Positions 48,386 to 56,821 of a stretch of 64,000 bases of DNA are shown here, piece by piece. Made by a program: the position numbers and the translations under genes. Each line of letters starts with the position of its first letter. The stretch's first letter is position 1. This DNA comes from Streptomyces monashensis (lineage in GTDB: Bacteria; Actinomycetota; Actinomycetes; Streptomycetales; Streptomycetaceae), in assembly GCF_001866665.1 (NCBI RefSeq), contig NZ_MLYO01000072.1:124001-188000 (forward strand). The letters run 5' to 3'. The notes below the pieces were generated by a model. The model did not search any database and was not told the DNA's origin. It saw nothing but the letters and a program-made list of their open reading frames with translations.

Positions 48386-49314
48386 GCGGCCACCTCGATC
48401 ACGATCTTTCCCAGGGTGTGCCCGTCCTCGACGGCGCGCAACGCCCGGTCGGCCTGCTCCAGCGGGAAGGTGCGGGTCACGTGCGCCTTCAGCGCGCCGC
48501 GCACGGCGAGGTCGGCGACCGCCTCCAGGACGGCGGCCGTGCGGGCGCGCTCGACCCGGGCACCGCCGAGCGAGGCGACGGCGTCGAGCGGGGAGCCGGC
48601 CGTGATCAGCTTGCCGCGGTCCTTGAGCAGTTCGGCGGCGTCGGCGAGCACCGCCCCGCCCACCAGGTCGTACACCCCGTCGATCCCGTCGGGCACGGCG
48701 GCACGCACCCGCTCGACGAGGCCGGGACCGGAGGGACCGTAGGAGACGTGAACCGCGCCGAGCGACTCCACGAACTCCCTCTTGCCCTCGCTCGCCACGC
48801 CCACGACCCGCAGTCCGAAGGCCCGGGCGATCTGCACGGCCGCGCTGCCGACGCCGCCGCCGGCGCCCGTGACCAGCAGCGTCGTCCCGCCCGGCAGGTC
48901 GAGCTGACGGAGGCCGTCGTAGGCCGTGGCCGCGGCGACCGGGAGCGTGGCGGCGTCGGTGAAGGACAGCCCTGCGGGCTTGTGGACGGTCACGTCGGCG
49001 GTGAGCAGGGCGAACTCCGCGTACCCACCGCTGGCGGTGCTGCCGAGGACCTCGTCGCCCACGGCGAAGCCGGTCACGCCCGCGCCGACCTCCGCCACGA
49101 CGCCCGCCGCCTCGCTGCCGAAGACCCGGGGAAAGGGGCGCTCGTTCTCGCCGGGGCGCAGGAAGCCCTTCCGCAGCTTCCAGTCGACGGGGTTGACCCC
49201 TGCCGCCCGCACCGCGATCAGGATCTCGCCGGGGCCGGGGCTCGGACGGTCGAGTTCGGTCAGCGCCTCGGTCTCCGGTCCGCCGTGCCGCGTGTAGACA
49301 TACGCCTTGGGCAT
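48382..49314 (-). CDS. zinc-free NADP-dependent MDR oxidoreductase
   Basis: A 310-residue medium-chain dehydrogenase/reductase of the quinone-oxidoreductase class. It has MPKAYVYTRHGGPETEALTELDRP, 'AAGVNPVDWKLRKGFLRP', 'VGDEVLGSTASGGYAEFA', the NADPH-binding LLVTGAGGGVGSAAVQIARAFGLRV, and C-terminal 'ADRALRAVEDGHTLGKIVIEV'. There is no zinc Cys/His cluster. ATG 49314 follows GAGGAAGC. It likely reduces quinones or enones, in an operon with the GNAT enzyme. Confidence 0.9.
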   Translation of the reverse strand: MPKAYVYTRHGGPETEALTELDRPSPGPGEILIAVRAAGVNPVDWKLRKGFLRPGENERPFPRVFGSEAAGVVAEVGAGVTGFAVGDEVLGSTASGGYAEFALLTADVTVHKPAGLSFTDAATLPVAAATAYDGLRQLDLPGGTTLLVTGAGGGVGSAAVQIARAFGLRVVGVASEGKREFVESLGAVHVSYGPSGPGLVERVRAAVPDGIDGVYDLVGGAVLADAAELLKDRGKLITAGSPLDAVASLGGARVERARTAAVLEAVADLAVRGALKAHVTRTFPLEQADRALRAVEDGHTLGKIVIEVAA

Positions 49315-49485
49315 GTTCGCTTCCTCGCTTCTCTCGCGCTGCCACCGGTGTACCGGCACCCGCATCGAGCGCAAAGCAGAAGCGCCGCAGAGCTATTCCC
49401 GGAGCCCGAAAGAGTTCATACGGATGCAATGATCCACGCGGAGACCCGGGAAGGGGCACCCGGAACGACAGCGTACGGTTGAAGC

Positions 49486-50091
49486 ATGAACGTCACGCGA
49501 GGCTTCACGGGCCGTCCGCGCGTCGACAACCCGGGGCTGCCGCCCGGACAGTACGACGCGGGCGAGGACTGGCCCGTCCTGTCCGCCGAGGTCACCCCGG
49601 ACCTCGCGCCGGCCGACTGGTCCTTCCGCATCGACGGCCTGGTCGAGCGGCCGCACACCTGGGACTGGGACGCGGCGCACACGCTGCCGGAGTCGGCGTA
49701 CACCGGCGACATCCACTGTGTGACCGGCTGGTCGAAGTTCGGCGTGCGTTTCGGGGGCGTCTGCCTGGACGCGTTCTTCGACGTGGTGCGGCCCCATGGG
49801 TCCGCGACACATGCCGTGGCCTACTCCCACACCGGCTACACCACGAACCTGCCCCTCGCGGACCTCACCGGCGGGCAGGCCTGGATCGTCTGGGAATACG
49901 GCGGCGAGCCGCTGCCGTCGGAGCACGGCGGTCCGGCGCGGCTGATCGTGCCCCATCTGTACTTCTGGAAGAGCGCCAAGTGGATCGCGGGTCTCACGCT
50001 GCTCGACCACGACGAGCCCGGCTTCTGGGAGCGCAACGGCTACCACGAGCGCGGCAACCCCTGGGAGGAGCAGCGGTACTCCGGTGACTGA
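49486..50091 (+). CDS. molybdopterin-dependent oxidoreductase (sulfite-oxidase fold)
   Basis: A 201-residue single Moco domain of the sulfite-oxidase/YedY class. The molybdenum-ligating Cys is in GDIHCVTGWSKFGVRFGGV (about residue 79), and 'AVAYSHTGYTTNLPLADL' with 'GPARLIVPHLYFWKSAKWI' follows. There is no Tat signal, so it is cytoplasmic, unlike MsrP/YedY. A TACGGT -10-like element ends 6 nt before the ATG, suggesting a leaderless message. It overlaps the flavin reductase gene by 8 bp, its likely electron partner. Confidence 0.92.
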   Translation: MNVTRGFTGRPRVDNPGLPPGQYDAGEDWPVLSAEVTPDLAPADWSFRIDGLVERPHTWDWDAAHTLPESAYTGDIHCVTGWSKFGVRFGGVCLDAFFDVVRPHGSATHAVAYSHTGYTTNLPLADLTGGQAWIVWEYGGEPLPSEHGGPARLIVPHLYFWKSAKWIAGLTLLDHDEPGFWERNGYHERGNPWEEQRYSGD

Positions 50092-50884
50092 GACGGCGAC
50101 GACGAACCCGACGGCTCCGCCGGCCCCGGCCGGCGGCCCCCTCGTCCCCGCGACGCGGTTCGCCGTGCCGGGGCGGATCGAGGTGAGCGGTCGGGCGGCC
50201 ACGGTGTGGCAGACGGCCACACTGACCGAGATCCGGCGCGAGACGCCACGGACGGCCACGTTCCGGCTGGCCGTGCCCGCCTGGGCGGGACATCTGCCCG
50301 GCCAGCACCTGATGCTGCGGCTGACCGCGCCGGACGGCTACACGGCGCAGCGCCACTACTCCCTCGCGTCGGCGCCCGACGACTCGGGGCACGTCGAACT
50401 GACCCTGGACCACGTCCCCGGCGGCGAGGTCTCCGGCTGGTTCCACACGGTGGCCCGCCCCGGTGACACGGTCGAGGTGCGCGGCCCGCTGAGCGGCTTC
50501 TTCGCCTGGCCCGGTGACCGGCCCGCGCTGCTCATCGGGGCCGGTTCCGGGGTCGTACCGCTGATGTCGATGGTGCGCCACCACCGGCTGCGCGGCCTCG
50601 ACGTGCCGCTGCGTCTGCTGGTGTCCGCGCGCGGCCCCGAGGAGCTGATCTACGCGTCCGAACTGGGCACGGAGACGACGCCCGTGTTCACGCGGAGCGC
50701 CCCCCAGGGCGTGCCGGTGGGACGTATGGCGGCGGCACATGTGGCGCCGCTCCTGGCCGAGCGGCCTTCTGGCGGGTGGGAGGCCTATGTGTGCGGATCC
50801 AACGCGTTCGCCGAGCACGCCTCCCGGCTGCTGGTCGCGGCAGGACAGCCGGTGGAACGGATCCGGATCGAGCGCTTCGGCTGA
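50084..50884 (+). CDS. FAD/NAD(P)H oxidoreductase partner (ferredoxin-reductase type)
   Basis: A 266-residue ferredoxin-NADP-reductase-type protein. FAD-binding RHYSLASAP (about residue 88) and NAD-binding LLIGAGSGVVPLMSMVRHHR, VSARGPEELIYASEL and AYVCGSNAFAEHASRLLV are clear. There is no C-terminal [2Fe-2S] domain, so electrons go straight to the partner. GTG 50084 lies inside the 3' end of the molybdopterin gene (8-bp overlap), making a two-protein electron-transfer unit. The first 45 residues are a Thr/Pro-rich extension beyond the usual family start. Confidence 0.9.
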   Translation: MTETATTNPTAPPAPAGGPLVPATRFAVPGRIEVSGRAATVWQTATLTEIRRETPRTATFRLAVPAWAGHLPGQHLMLRLTAPDGYTAQRHYSLASAPDDSGHVELTLDHVPGGEVSGWFHTVARPGDTVEVRGPLSGFFAWPGDRPALLIGAGSGVVPLMSMVRHHRLRGLDVPLRLLVSARGPEELIYASELGTETTPVFTRSAPQGVPVGRMAAAHVAPLLAERPSGGWEAYVCGSNAFAEHASRLLVAAGQPVERIRIERFG

Positions 50885-50891
50885 GCCGCCC

Positions 50892-50968
50892 GTCCGGAAC
50901 GCGGTCCGGAACATCGTCCGGGACACCGTCGAACATCGTCGGGAACAGGCCGGGAACACCTGTCCGGG
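50892..50968. repeat. 12-bp tandem repeat tract
   Basis: Six and a half imperfect copies of a 12-bp unit (GTCCGGAACGCG, GTCCGGAACATC, GTCCGGGACACC, a 10-bp GTCGAACATC, GTCGGGAACAGG, CCGGGAACACCT, GTCCGGG) begin 8 bp after the stop of the flavin reductase gene. The unit length is four codons; reading + gives VRNA/VRNI/VRDT-like residues, but no start or family supports translation. The 295 bp from 50885 to 51179 contain nothing else recognisable except the GAGGAGG ribosome binding site of the next gene. Confidence 0.6.
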
Positions 50969-51179
50969 TCGCACGCCGGGGCCGGGCGCGCGACCGTGGG
51001 GCGCATGGCTCGTTCCGCGCTCCAAGCGGGCTTGAACTCGCGGTTCACGGCGTGAGCGAGGGGCACCGTACGGGGTACGAGACGGATGTGGACGCTCGTG
51101 TGCGTGAGCGATGGGGGACGGCGGACCCATGACAGCGGTCCGTCCGGCGCTCCGGCTCCTACGGGGCGAGGAGGTGGAC

Positions 51180-51764
51180 ATGCGGACCCGGGTTCATGGC
51201 TGGCGCTGGCAGCGCAATCCGCTGCGGCGCCGCTCGGACGTCGTGGAGGCGTGGACGGTGCTGGTCGTCTCCGTCCTGCTGTTCGTGGTGGTGCCCCTGG
51301 CCGGGATGGCCGCGGGCCTGCGTGCGTACGACCAGGCCGGCTCGCTCGCGGCGACGGCCCGTGCCGAACGCCACCAGGTGCACGCCCGGGTGGTCGGCGA
51401 ACCGCCGCGCCGGGTGTCCGCCGTGGAGGGCGACCGTGAGCGCCCCTACCGCGCCCAGGTGCGCTGGGCCGAACCCGGCAAGGGGACCCGGACGACCTGG
51501 GCCCGGGTGCCGACGGGGACCCGGACCGGTGACACGGTCTCCGTGTGGCTCGACGCGCGGGGCCGGGATGTCGCCCCGCCGCCGGACGATGCGGCGATCG
51601 TGCAGCACGCGGTGACCGTCGGTGTGTGCGCGGCGGGCGGCGCGGCGGCCGTCGTGCTCCTCGGGTGCGCGGTCGAGCGCCGGATCGCACTGCGGCACCG
51701 GATGGCGGAGTGGGAGCGCGAGTGGGAACACACCGGCCCGAAGTGGACCCAGCCCAGGGCGTGA
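51180..51764 (+). CDS. Rv1733c-like membrane protein
   Basis: A 194-residue protein with two membrane helices (about residues 25-45 and 145-165), an N-terminal Arg-rich WRWQRNPLRRRSDVVEAW and an extracytoplasmic stretch between. This N-terminal motif, helix arrangement and size match the actinobacterial Rv1733c-like family. AGGAGGTGGAC decides ATG 51180 over an upstream start at 51111. Function unknown; in mycobacteria the family is linked to dormancy, which need not hold here. Confidence 0.85.
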   Translation: MRTRVHGWRWQRNPLRRRSDVVEAWTVLVVSVLLFVVVPLAGMAAGLRAYDQAGSLAATARAERHQVHARVVGEPPRRVSAVEGDRERPYRAQVRWAEPGKGTRTTWARVPTGTRTGDTVSVWLDARGRDVAPPPDDAAIVQHAVTVGVCAAGGAAAVVLLGCAVERRIALRHRMAEWEREWEHTGPKWTQPRA

Positions 51765-51951
51765 CAGCGACCCGATCACTGTGTCCGGCCGACGCACCCC
51801 GGCCATCCGGGAGCAAGCGCTTGCCCATCGCATGACCAGGCACGTCTCCCATCAGGAACCCGTAGGGACATGCCCCACCGGGCCTGGCCAGTCCTCCGAT
51901 CATCCACGTACGGTGAGCTGACACGCTGTCCCTTCACCAAGGCGGTTGTTG

Positions 51952-52920
51952 ATGGCCCTGTTCGACCTTTCCCTCGACGAACTGCACGCGTACCGGAGCG
52001 AGTCCATCGAGCCGGAGGACTTCGACGCCTTCTGGGACAAGACCCTGGAGCAGGCGCGCGAGCACGAACTGGACGCCCGTTTCGAGCCGGTGGACACCGG
52101 GCTGTCGACGGTCGAGGTGTACGACGTGACGTTCGCCGGGTTCGACGGCCACCCCGTCAAGGGCTGGCTGCGACTGCCGGCCGGTGCCTGCGAACCCCTG
52201 CCGCTGGTCGTGGAGTTCATCGGCTACGGCGGCGGGCGCGGGCTTCCGCACGAGAACCTGCTGTGGTCGTCGACGGGCCGCGCGCACTTCACGATGGACA
52301 CCCGCGGCCAGGGCAGCGCCTGGGGCGGGGGCGGCGGCACGGCGGACCCGGTCGGCGCGGCACCGGCGTACCCGGGCTTCATGACGCGCGGCATCGACGC
52401 GCCCGAGAACTACTACTACCGGCGGGTGTTCACGGACGCCGTACGCGCGGTCGAGGCCGCCCGTGCGCACCCGCTGGCCGACGCCGCGCGCACGGTGGCG
52501 CTCGGCACCAGCCAGGGCGGCGGCATCACGCTCGCGGTCGGCGGCCTGGTGCCGGACCTGGTCGCGGTCGCGCCGGACGTGCCGTTCCTGTGCGACTTCC
52601 CGCGCGCGACAACCCTGACGGACCGTCACCCCTACCGGGAGATCGGCCAGTTCCTCAAGACGCACCGCGGCCGCTCGGCGGAGGTGCAACGCACCCTGTC
52701 GTACTTCGACGCCGTGCACTTCGCGACCCGCGGCCGGGCGCCGGCCCTGTTCTCCGCCGCCCTGGAGGACCAGACCTGCCCGCCGTCGACGGTGTTCGCG
52801 GCCTTCAACGCCTGGGCGCAGGAGGACAAGTCGATCGAGGTGTACGACTTCAACGACCACGAGGGCGGCGGCCCCTTCCACGAGGCGGCGAAGGTGCGCT
52901 GGCTGCGGTCGTACGCCTGA
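51952..52920 (+). CDS. acetyl-xylan esterase/cephalosporin-C deacetylase family hydrolase
   Basis: A 322-residue carbohydrate esterase family 7-like alpha/beta hydrolase: LSLDELHAYR...PEDFDAFWDKTLEQAR at the N-terminus, VEFIGYGGGRGLPHENLLWSS, MDTRGQGSAWG, nucleophile in GTSQGGGIT (about residue 184), Asp in FSAALEDQTCPPSTVFAAF, His in FNDHEGGGPFHEAA. Length fits cephalosporin-C deacetylase/acetyl-xylan esterases (about 320). There is no signal peptide, so it acts inside the cell on imported acetylated oligosaccharides or xenobiotics. It is followed by a GntR regulator that may control it. Confidence 0.9.
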   Translation: MALFDLSLDELHAYRSESIEPEDFDAFWDKTLEQAREHELDARFEPVDTGLSTVEVYDVTFAGFDGHPVKGWLRLPAGACEPLPLVVEFIGYGGGRGLPHENLLWSSTGRAHFTMDTRGQGSAWGGGGGTADPVGAAPAYPGFMTRGIDAPENYYYRRVFTDAVRAVEAARAHPLADAARTVALGTSQGGGITLAVGGLVPDLVAVAPDVPFLCDFPRATTLTDRHPYREIGQFLKTHRGRSAEVQRTLSYFDAVHFATRGRAPALFSAALEDQTCPPSTVFAAFNAWAQEDKSIEVYDFNDHEGGGPFHEAAKVRWLRSYA

Positions 52921-52986
52921 CGGCGCGTCGTCCGTCTGACAGCGCGCGGCGGGTTTCGGCCGAACCGCAATGCCGCTCTTCCCTTG

Positions 52987-52998
52987 TGGTTTAGACCA
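52987..52998. promoter_or_regulatory. DasR-like (dre) half-conserved palindrome
   Basis: TGGTTTAGACCA differs by one base from the core of the DasR consensus TGGTCTAGACCA and lies 64 bp upstream of the GntR start. GntR-family proteins of the YvoA/DasR branch bind such palindromes, so it could be this regulator's own operator or a true DasR site. Confidence 0.45.
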
Positions 52999-53061
52999 AT
53001 GCAATGGTGGTCGCGCAATGAGCCCGCACGGCTACGTCTTGTCACCACAGGAGGGCGCGGC

Positions 53062-53820
53062 ATGGCCCGCACCACCCCGCACGAACCCGAGCAGAGCCAC
53101 GCAGCCGCAACGGTCGACGACCGGCCCCTGTACGGGCGGATCGCGGCTCTGCTGCTCGACGAACTGCACGCCGGTACCATTCCGCCCGGCGAACGGCTGC
53201 CCGGCGAACGGCACTTGGCGGCCCACTACCAGGTCAGCCGGGAGACCGTCCGGCAGGCGCTGGACCTGCTGCGCCGAGGCGGCCTGGTCGCCACCGACCG
53301 GCGCGGCAGCCATGTCACCCTGCCCGGCCGTCCCGTCGAGGCGCCGGGGACCCCGGTCTTCCCGCTGGGCGCCCGCTCGGCGGACCCGTGCGCGGTCGAC
53401 CGGGCCACGGTGACCTGGGAGGCGCCGCCGCCGGAGCACGCGCGGGCACTGGGCCTCGCCCCGCAGCGGCCGACGCTGGTGCACCGCTACCGGTCGGCCA
53501 CTGCGGACGGCCGGTCGCTGCGCACCGCGGTGACGTCGTTCTCGGCGGTGGCGCTGGCCGAGGTCGCGGAGCTGGCCCGCTACCGGGGCCGGGCCGACGG
53601 GGCCACCCCGGCACAGCTGCGACGGGCCTACGACTGGATGCGCAAGGCCGGTCTGGCCCTGCACCACCGGGACGCCATCAGCCAGATCGGCGACGCCTCC
53701 TCGGTGCGGGTGACCCGCCGGGTGCACGACCAGTACGCGCGGCCGCTGGAGATCACCGACCTGGTGGTGCACGAACAGGACATGCTCGTCTACGAGTTCA
53801 CGCTGCCCGCCGCCGGCTGA
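53062..53820 (+). CDS. GntR-family transcriptional regulator (UTRA-type)
   Basis: A 252-residue GntR/HutC-type regulator. AGGAGG precedes ATG 53062. The winged helix reads 'PLYGRIAALLLDELHAGTIPPGERLPGERHLAAHYQVSRETVRQALDLLRRGGLVATDRRGSHVTLP', and a UTRA-like ligand domain (about 90-250) ends in LVVHEQDMLVYEFTLP. The ligand is not predictable. Its convergent neighbour's stop overlaps its last 31 bp. It may regulate the acetyl-esterase-like gene upstream. Confidence 0.88.
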   Translation: MARTTPHEPEQSHAAATVDDRPLYGRIAALLLDELHAGTIPPGERLPGERHLAAHYQVSRETVRQALDLLRRGGLVATDRRGSHVTLPGRPVEAPGTPVFPLGARSADPCAVDRATVTWEAPPPEHARALGLAPQRPTLVHRYRSATADGRSLRTAVTSFSAVALAEVAELARYRGRADGATPAQLRRAYDWMRKAGLALHHRDAISQIGDASSVRVTRRVHDQYARPLEITDLVVHEQDMLVYEFTLPAAG

Positions 53821-54545
53821 GGCCTGCGGGCCACCACCAGCCGGACCCGCGGACCGCCGTCGCCGCGCCGCCCGAACTCCGGCAGGGCGCGCAGCTCGGT
53901 CACGAAGCCGGCCTCCCCCAACTCCCGCAGCACAGCCCCGAGTCGGAAGGCCCGGTAGTACATGACGAACGGCGGCCGCCACAGGGCGTTGCGCACCCGC
54001 ATCACCGTGTCGAAGCCGAGCAGCGCCCAGTAGCCGGGCCTCGTCGGGCGGGGCGGGGCGAGCACCGGGAAGGCGAACCGGCCGCCGGGCCGCAGGGTCG
54101 CGTGGACCCGGGCGAACAGGCCCGGCAGCTCGCTCGGCAGGAAGTGGCCGAACGCGCCGAAGGAGACCACGAGGTCGAAGGCGGCCGCGAACGGCAGGGC
54201 ACGGGCGTCGCCGCGCACCCAGGCGACCCCGGGCCCGCCGGCGGGCGGCCGCACCCGGCGCCGGGCCACGTCCAGCATGCCCGCGCTGAAGTCGACGCCG
54301 GTGACGCTCCGGCGGCACAGCCCGGTCAGCACCTCCACGCCCGCGCCCGTGCCGCAGCACAGGTCGAGCCCGTCCTCGAACGGGCCGAGCGGGGCGAGCT
54401 CCTTCGCGACGGACTCCAGCACCGCGTCCGGTGTCCGGAAAGGGGTGTGGTCGAACTTCGGGGCGAGCAGGTCGTAGCCCCGCTCGACGGACGACAGCGC
54501 CTGGACCGCGAGTTCACGCAGGGTGGGGCCTTCGGGACCGAACAT
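53790..54545 (-). CDS. class I SAM-dependent methyltransferase
   Basis: A 251-residue methyltransferase: LDLCCGTGAGVEVLTGL (SAM loop, about residue 66), GVDFSAGMLDVARRR, 'VRGDARALPFAAAFDLVVSFGAFGHFLP', and HATLRPGGRFAFPVL. This is the ubiquinone/menaquinone-biosynthesis-like methyltransferase pattern without a substrate-specific signature. It follows the PadR gene by 4 bp and ends 31 bp inside the convergent GntR gene. Confidence 0.87.
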   Translation of the reverse strand: MFGPEGPTLRELAVQALSSVERGYDLLAPKFDHTPFRTPDAVLESVAKELAPLGPFEDGLDLCCGTGAGVEVLTGLCRRSVTGVDFSAGMLDVARRRVRPPAGGPGVAWVRGDARALPFAAAFDLVVSFGAFGHFLPSELPGLFARVHATLRPGGRFAFPVLAPPRPTRPGYWALLGFDTVMRVRNALWRPPFVMYYRAFRLGAVLRELGEAGFVTELRALPEFGRRGDGGPRVRLVVARRPQPAAGSVNS

Positions 54546-54549
54546 CGTC

Positions 54550-55113
54550 TCAGCCTAGGGCCACCCGCCGGGTGAGGACCGCGAGGGCCCGCTCGCACCA
54601 GCGCAGGTTCTCCTCCTCGAAGGAGATTCCGGCCATCAGGGTGAGGTACGGCCCGACACGCTCGGCGGTGCGCAGGTACTCCTGCTCGCCACGCCCGTCC
54701 AGCAGGCGCTCGCGCACCCGCCGGTAACGGTCGAGCTTTCCGCGCGCCCAGCCCCTGCGCTCCTCGATCAGCGCCCGGGTGATCTCCGGGTCGCCGCCGT
54801 CCATCGCCTGGATCTTGATGAGGAACTCGTCACGGACGGCCGTGGGCCGCTTCGGCGGTTCGGCGGCGAACGCGCCGAGCTCGGCCCGGCCGGTCGCCGT
54901 GAGCGTGAACATCCGCTTGTTGGGCCGCCGTTCCTGCTGCACGGTGCGGGCCTCGACGAGCCCGTCCTGCGCGAGGCGCTCCAGCTCCCGGTAGAGCTGC
55001 TGCGGGGTGGCGGGCCAGAAGTTCGCGAGCGAGACGTCGAACACCTTCGACAGCTCGTAGCCCGAGGCCTCGCCCTCCAGCAGGGCGGCCAGGACGGCGT
55101 ACTTGAGCGACAT
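54550..55113 (-). CDS. PadR-family transcriptional regulator
   Basis: A 187-residue PadR protein: MSLKYAVLAALLEGEASGYELSKVFDVSLANFWPATPQQLYRELERLAQDGLV (winged helix), 'RPNKRMFTLTATGRAEL', and a C-terminal dimerisation helix bundle ending in SFEEENLRWCERALAVL. It is cotranscribed with the methyltransferase and divergent from the SnoaL-like gene. Two AT-rich palindromes in the 72-bp shared region are the likely operators. Confidence 0.92.
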   Translation of the reverse strand: MSLKYAVLAALLEGEASGYELSKVFDVSLANFWPATPQQLYRELERLAQDGLVEARTVQQERRPNKRMFTLTATGRAELGAFAAEPPKRPTAVRDEFLIKIQAMDGGDPEITRALIEERRGWARGKLDRYRRVRERLLDGRGEQEYLRTAERVGPYLTLMAGISFEEENLRWCERALAVLTRRVALG

Positions 55114-55134
55114 GTGGACAGGCTAACAGCAGTT

Positions 55135-55168
55135 GATTAATCTCATCCGCACCTATTCAATTAATTGA
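55135..55168. promoter_or_regulatory. AT-rich double palindrome between padR and the SnoaL-like gene
   Basis: GATTAATC (55135-55142) and TCAATTAATTGA (55157-55168) are perfect palindromes whose centres are 24 bp apart, an unusually AT-rich patch in this genome. They sit between the divergent PadR and SnoaL-like genes. PadR dimers bind palindromes of this kind, and two sites could allow cooperative binding. Confidence 0.65.
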
Positions 55169-55185
55169 CTATGTGAGGTGATCCG

Positions 55186-55584
55186 ATGCGCGCGTTCCGC
55201 GAGGCGGTGGAGGCCGGGGACATCGACGCCGCCGTGGCATTGCTGGCCGAGGACGTCGTCTTCACCAGCCCGGTCGTCTTCAAGCCGTATCCGGGCCGGG
55301 CGATCACCGCGGCGATCCTGCGCGCGGTCTCCCAGGTCTTCGAGGACTTCCGGTACGTCCGCGAGATCGGCGCCCCGGACGGCGGCGACCACGCGCTGGT
55401 CTTCACGGCCCGGGTGGGCGACCGCGAGCTGACCGGCTGCGACTTCATCCACGTGAACGAGGACGGGCTGATCGACGACTTCATGGTCATGGTCCGTCCG
55501 CTGTCCGGCGCCCATGCCCTCGCGGAGGCCATGGGCGCGCGGTTCGACCGGATCGCGAAGGAGGCGGAGGCGCGGTCGGCGTGA
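55186..55584 (+). CDS. SnoaL-like (NTF2-fold) protein
   Basis: A 132-residue NTF2-fold protein: FREAVEAGDIDAAVALLAEDVVFTSPV at the N-terminus, typical of SnoaL-like domains, then VFEDFRYVREIGAPDGGDHALVFTARVGDRELTGCDFIHVNEDGLIDDFMVMVRPLSGAHAL. The tail runs into the convergent P450 gene. The start follows GTGAGG(T). Such proteins can be polyketide cyclases, isomerases or hydrolases of small molecules; the role here, under probable PadR control, is unknown. Confidence 0.87.
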   Translation: MRAFREAVEAGDIDAAVALLAEDVVFTSPVVFKPYPGRAITAAILRAVSQVFEDFRYVREIGAPDGGDHALVFTARVGDRELTGCDFIHVNEDGLIDDFMVMVRPLSGAHALAEAMGARFDRIAKEAEARSA

Positions 55585-56821
55585 GCCGGACGGGCAGGGT
55601 GCGCACGCTGTTGCCGACGAAACCGGAGTGCGGCGGCAGATCGGCTTCGGCCGCGGCGAGTTCGAGGCCGGGGAAGCGGGTGAACAGCCGCTCCAGCGCG
55701 ATCCCGGCCTCCAGCCGGGCCAGCGGCGCACCGAGGCAGTAGTGCGCGCCGTGCCCGAAGGAGAGATGGCGTACGGCGTCGGCCCGGGCGGGGCGGGTGA
55801 CGTCGAAGCGGTCGGCGTCGGGGCCGTGCGCGGCCGGGTCGCGGCCGGCGGCGGAGTAGCCGGCGAGGACGGGGGTGCCCGCGGGGATGCGGGTGCCGTC
55901 GACGGTGAGGTCCCGCACCGGATAGCGGAACGGGAAGTAGCTCACCGGCGCGTCCCAGCGCAGCGTCTCCTCCACCACGTCCGCCCAGTCCGCCCGGCCC
56001 GCGCGCACGAGGTCGAGCTGGTCGCGGTGGGCGCACAGGGCGCGTACGGCGTTGGTGACGAGGTTGAGGGTGGTCTCGTGTCCGGCGACGATCATCAGGA
56101 CGAGGGTGCCGATCAGTTCCTGGTCGCTGAGCCGGTCACCACCCTCGTCGCGGGCGGTGATCAGCGCGCTGGTGAGGTCGTCGGCGGGGTGCGCCGCCTT
56201 GGCCGCCGCGATCTGGCCCAGTATGGCGACGAGTTCGCGGTTGGCGGCGATGGCCCGCTCGGGTGGGATGTCGGTGGCGACGACCTGGTTGCTGAGGTGG
56301 TGCAGCCGGTCGCGGAACTCGACGTCCACGCCCAGGAGTTCGCTGATCACTCCCATCGGCAGCGGCAGGGCGAAGTGCCGGCGCAGGTCGGCGACACCGG
56401 CTCCGGCGTCGGCGGCGCGGGCGAGATCGTCCAGCAGGAGTACGGTCAACTCCTCGATCCGGGGCCTGAGTTCGGCCACTCGGCGAGGCGTGAAGGCCCG
56501 GCCCACCAGGGACCGCAGCCGACGGTGGTCGTCACCGTCGGCGGTGGTCATGCCCCGCACGGTCGCGAAGGTCAGCATCGGCCACCCGGGGCCGATCCGG
56601 CCCTCCCGCAGGGCCGCGAAGTGCCGTGCGTCCTTGGCCACTTCGGGGTGCTGGAGGAACTCCTTCATCGCCCCGTGCCCGAGTACGGCCATCCCCTCGA
56701 TGCCGCCGGGCAGTTCGACCGGGGCCACGGCACCGTCGGCCAGCAGCCGCGCGTTGACGGCGTGCGGGCACCCGCCGGCGGGGTCCAGACGGTACGGGGG
56801 CCGGGCGGCAGAGGTCTCCAC
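55487..56821 (-). CDS. cytochrome P450
   Basis: A 444-residue bacterial P450. GTG 56821 follows AGGAGA. The oxygen-binding I-helix is VAGHETT (about residue 240), the ExxR is EETLRWDAP, and the haem-binding loop FGHGAHYCLGAPLAR (Cys about 350). The last 35-40 residues (PPPPSRSGRTARPWPPRGHGRR) lie outside the P450 fold and overlap the SnoaL-like gene by 98 bp, so the ancestral stop may have been lost. Redox partners are not encoded nearby. Substrate not predictable. Confidence 0.93.
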   Translation of the reverse strand: METSAARPPYRLDPAGGCPHAVNARLLADGAVAPVELPGGIEGMAVLGHGAMKEFLQHPEVAKDARHFAALREGRIGPGWPMLTFATVRGMTTADGDDHRRLRSLVGRAFTPRRVAELRPRIEELTVLLLDDLARAADAGAGVADLRRHFALPLPMGVISELLGVDVEFRDRLHHLSNQVVATDIPPERAIAANRELVAILGQIAAAKAAHPADDLTSALITARDEGGDRLSDQELIGTLVLMIVAGHETTLNLVTNAVRALCAHRDQLDLVRAGRADWADVVEETLRWDAPVSYFPFRYPVRDLTVDGTRIPAGTPVLAGYSAAGRDPAAHGPDADRFDVTRPARADAVRHLSFGHGAHYCLGAPLARLEAGIALERLFTRFPGLELAAAEADLPPHSGFVGNSVRTLPVRLTPTAPPPPSRSGRTARPWPPRGHGRRTADGP

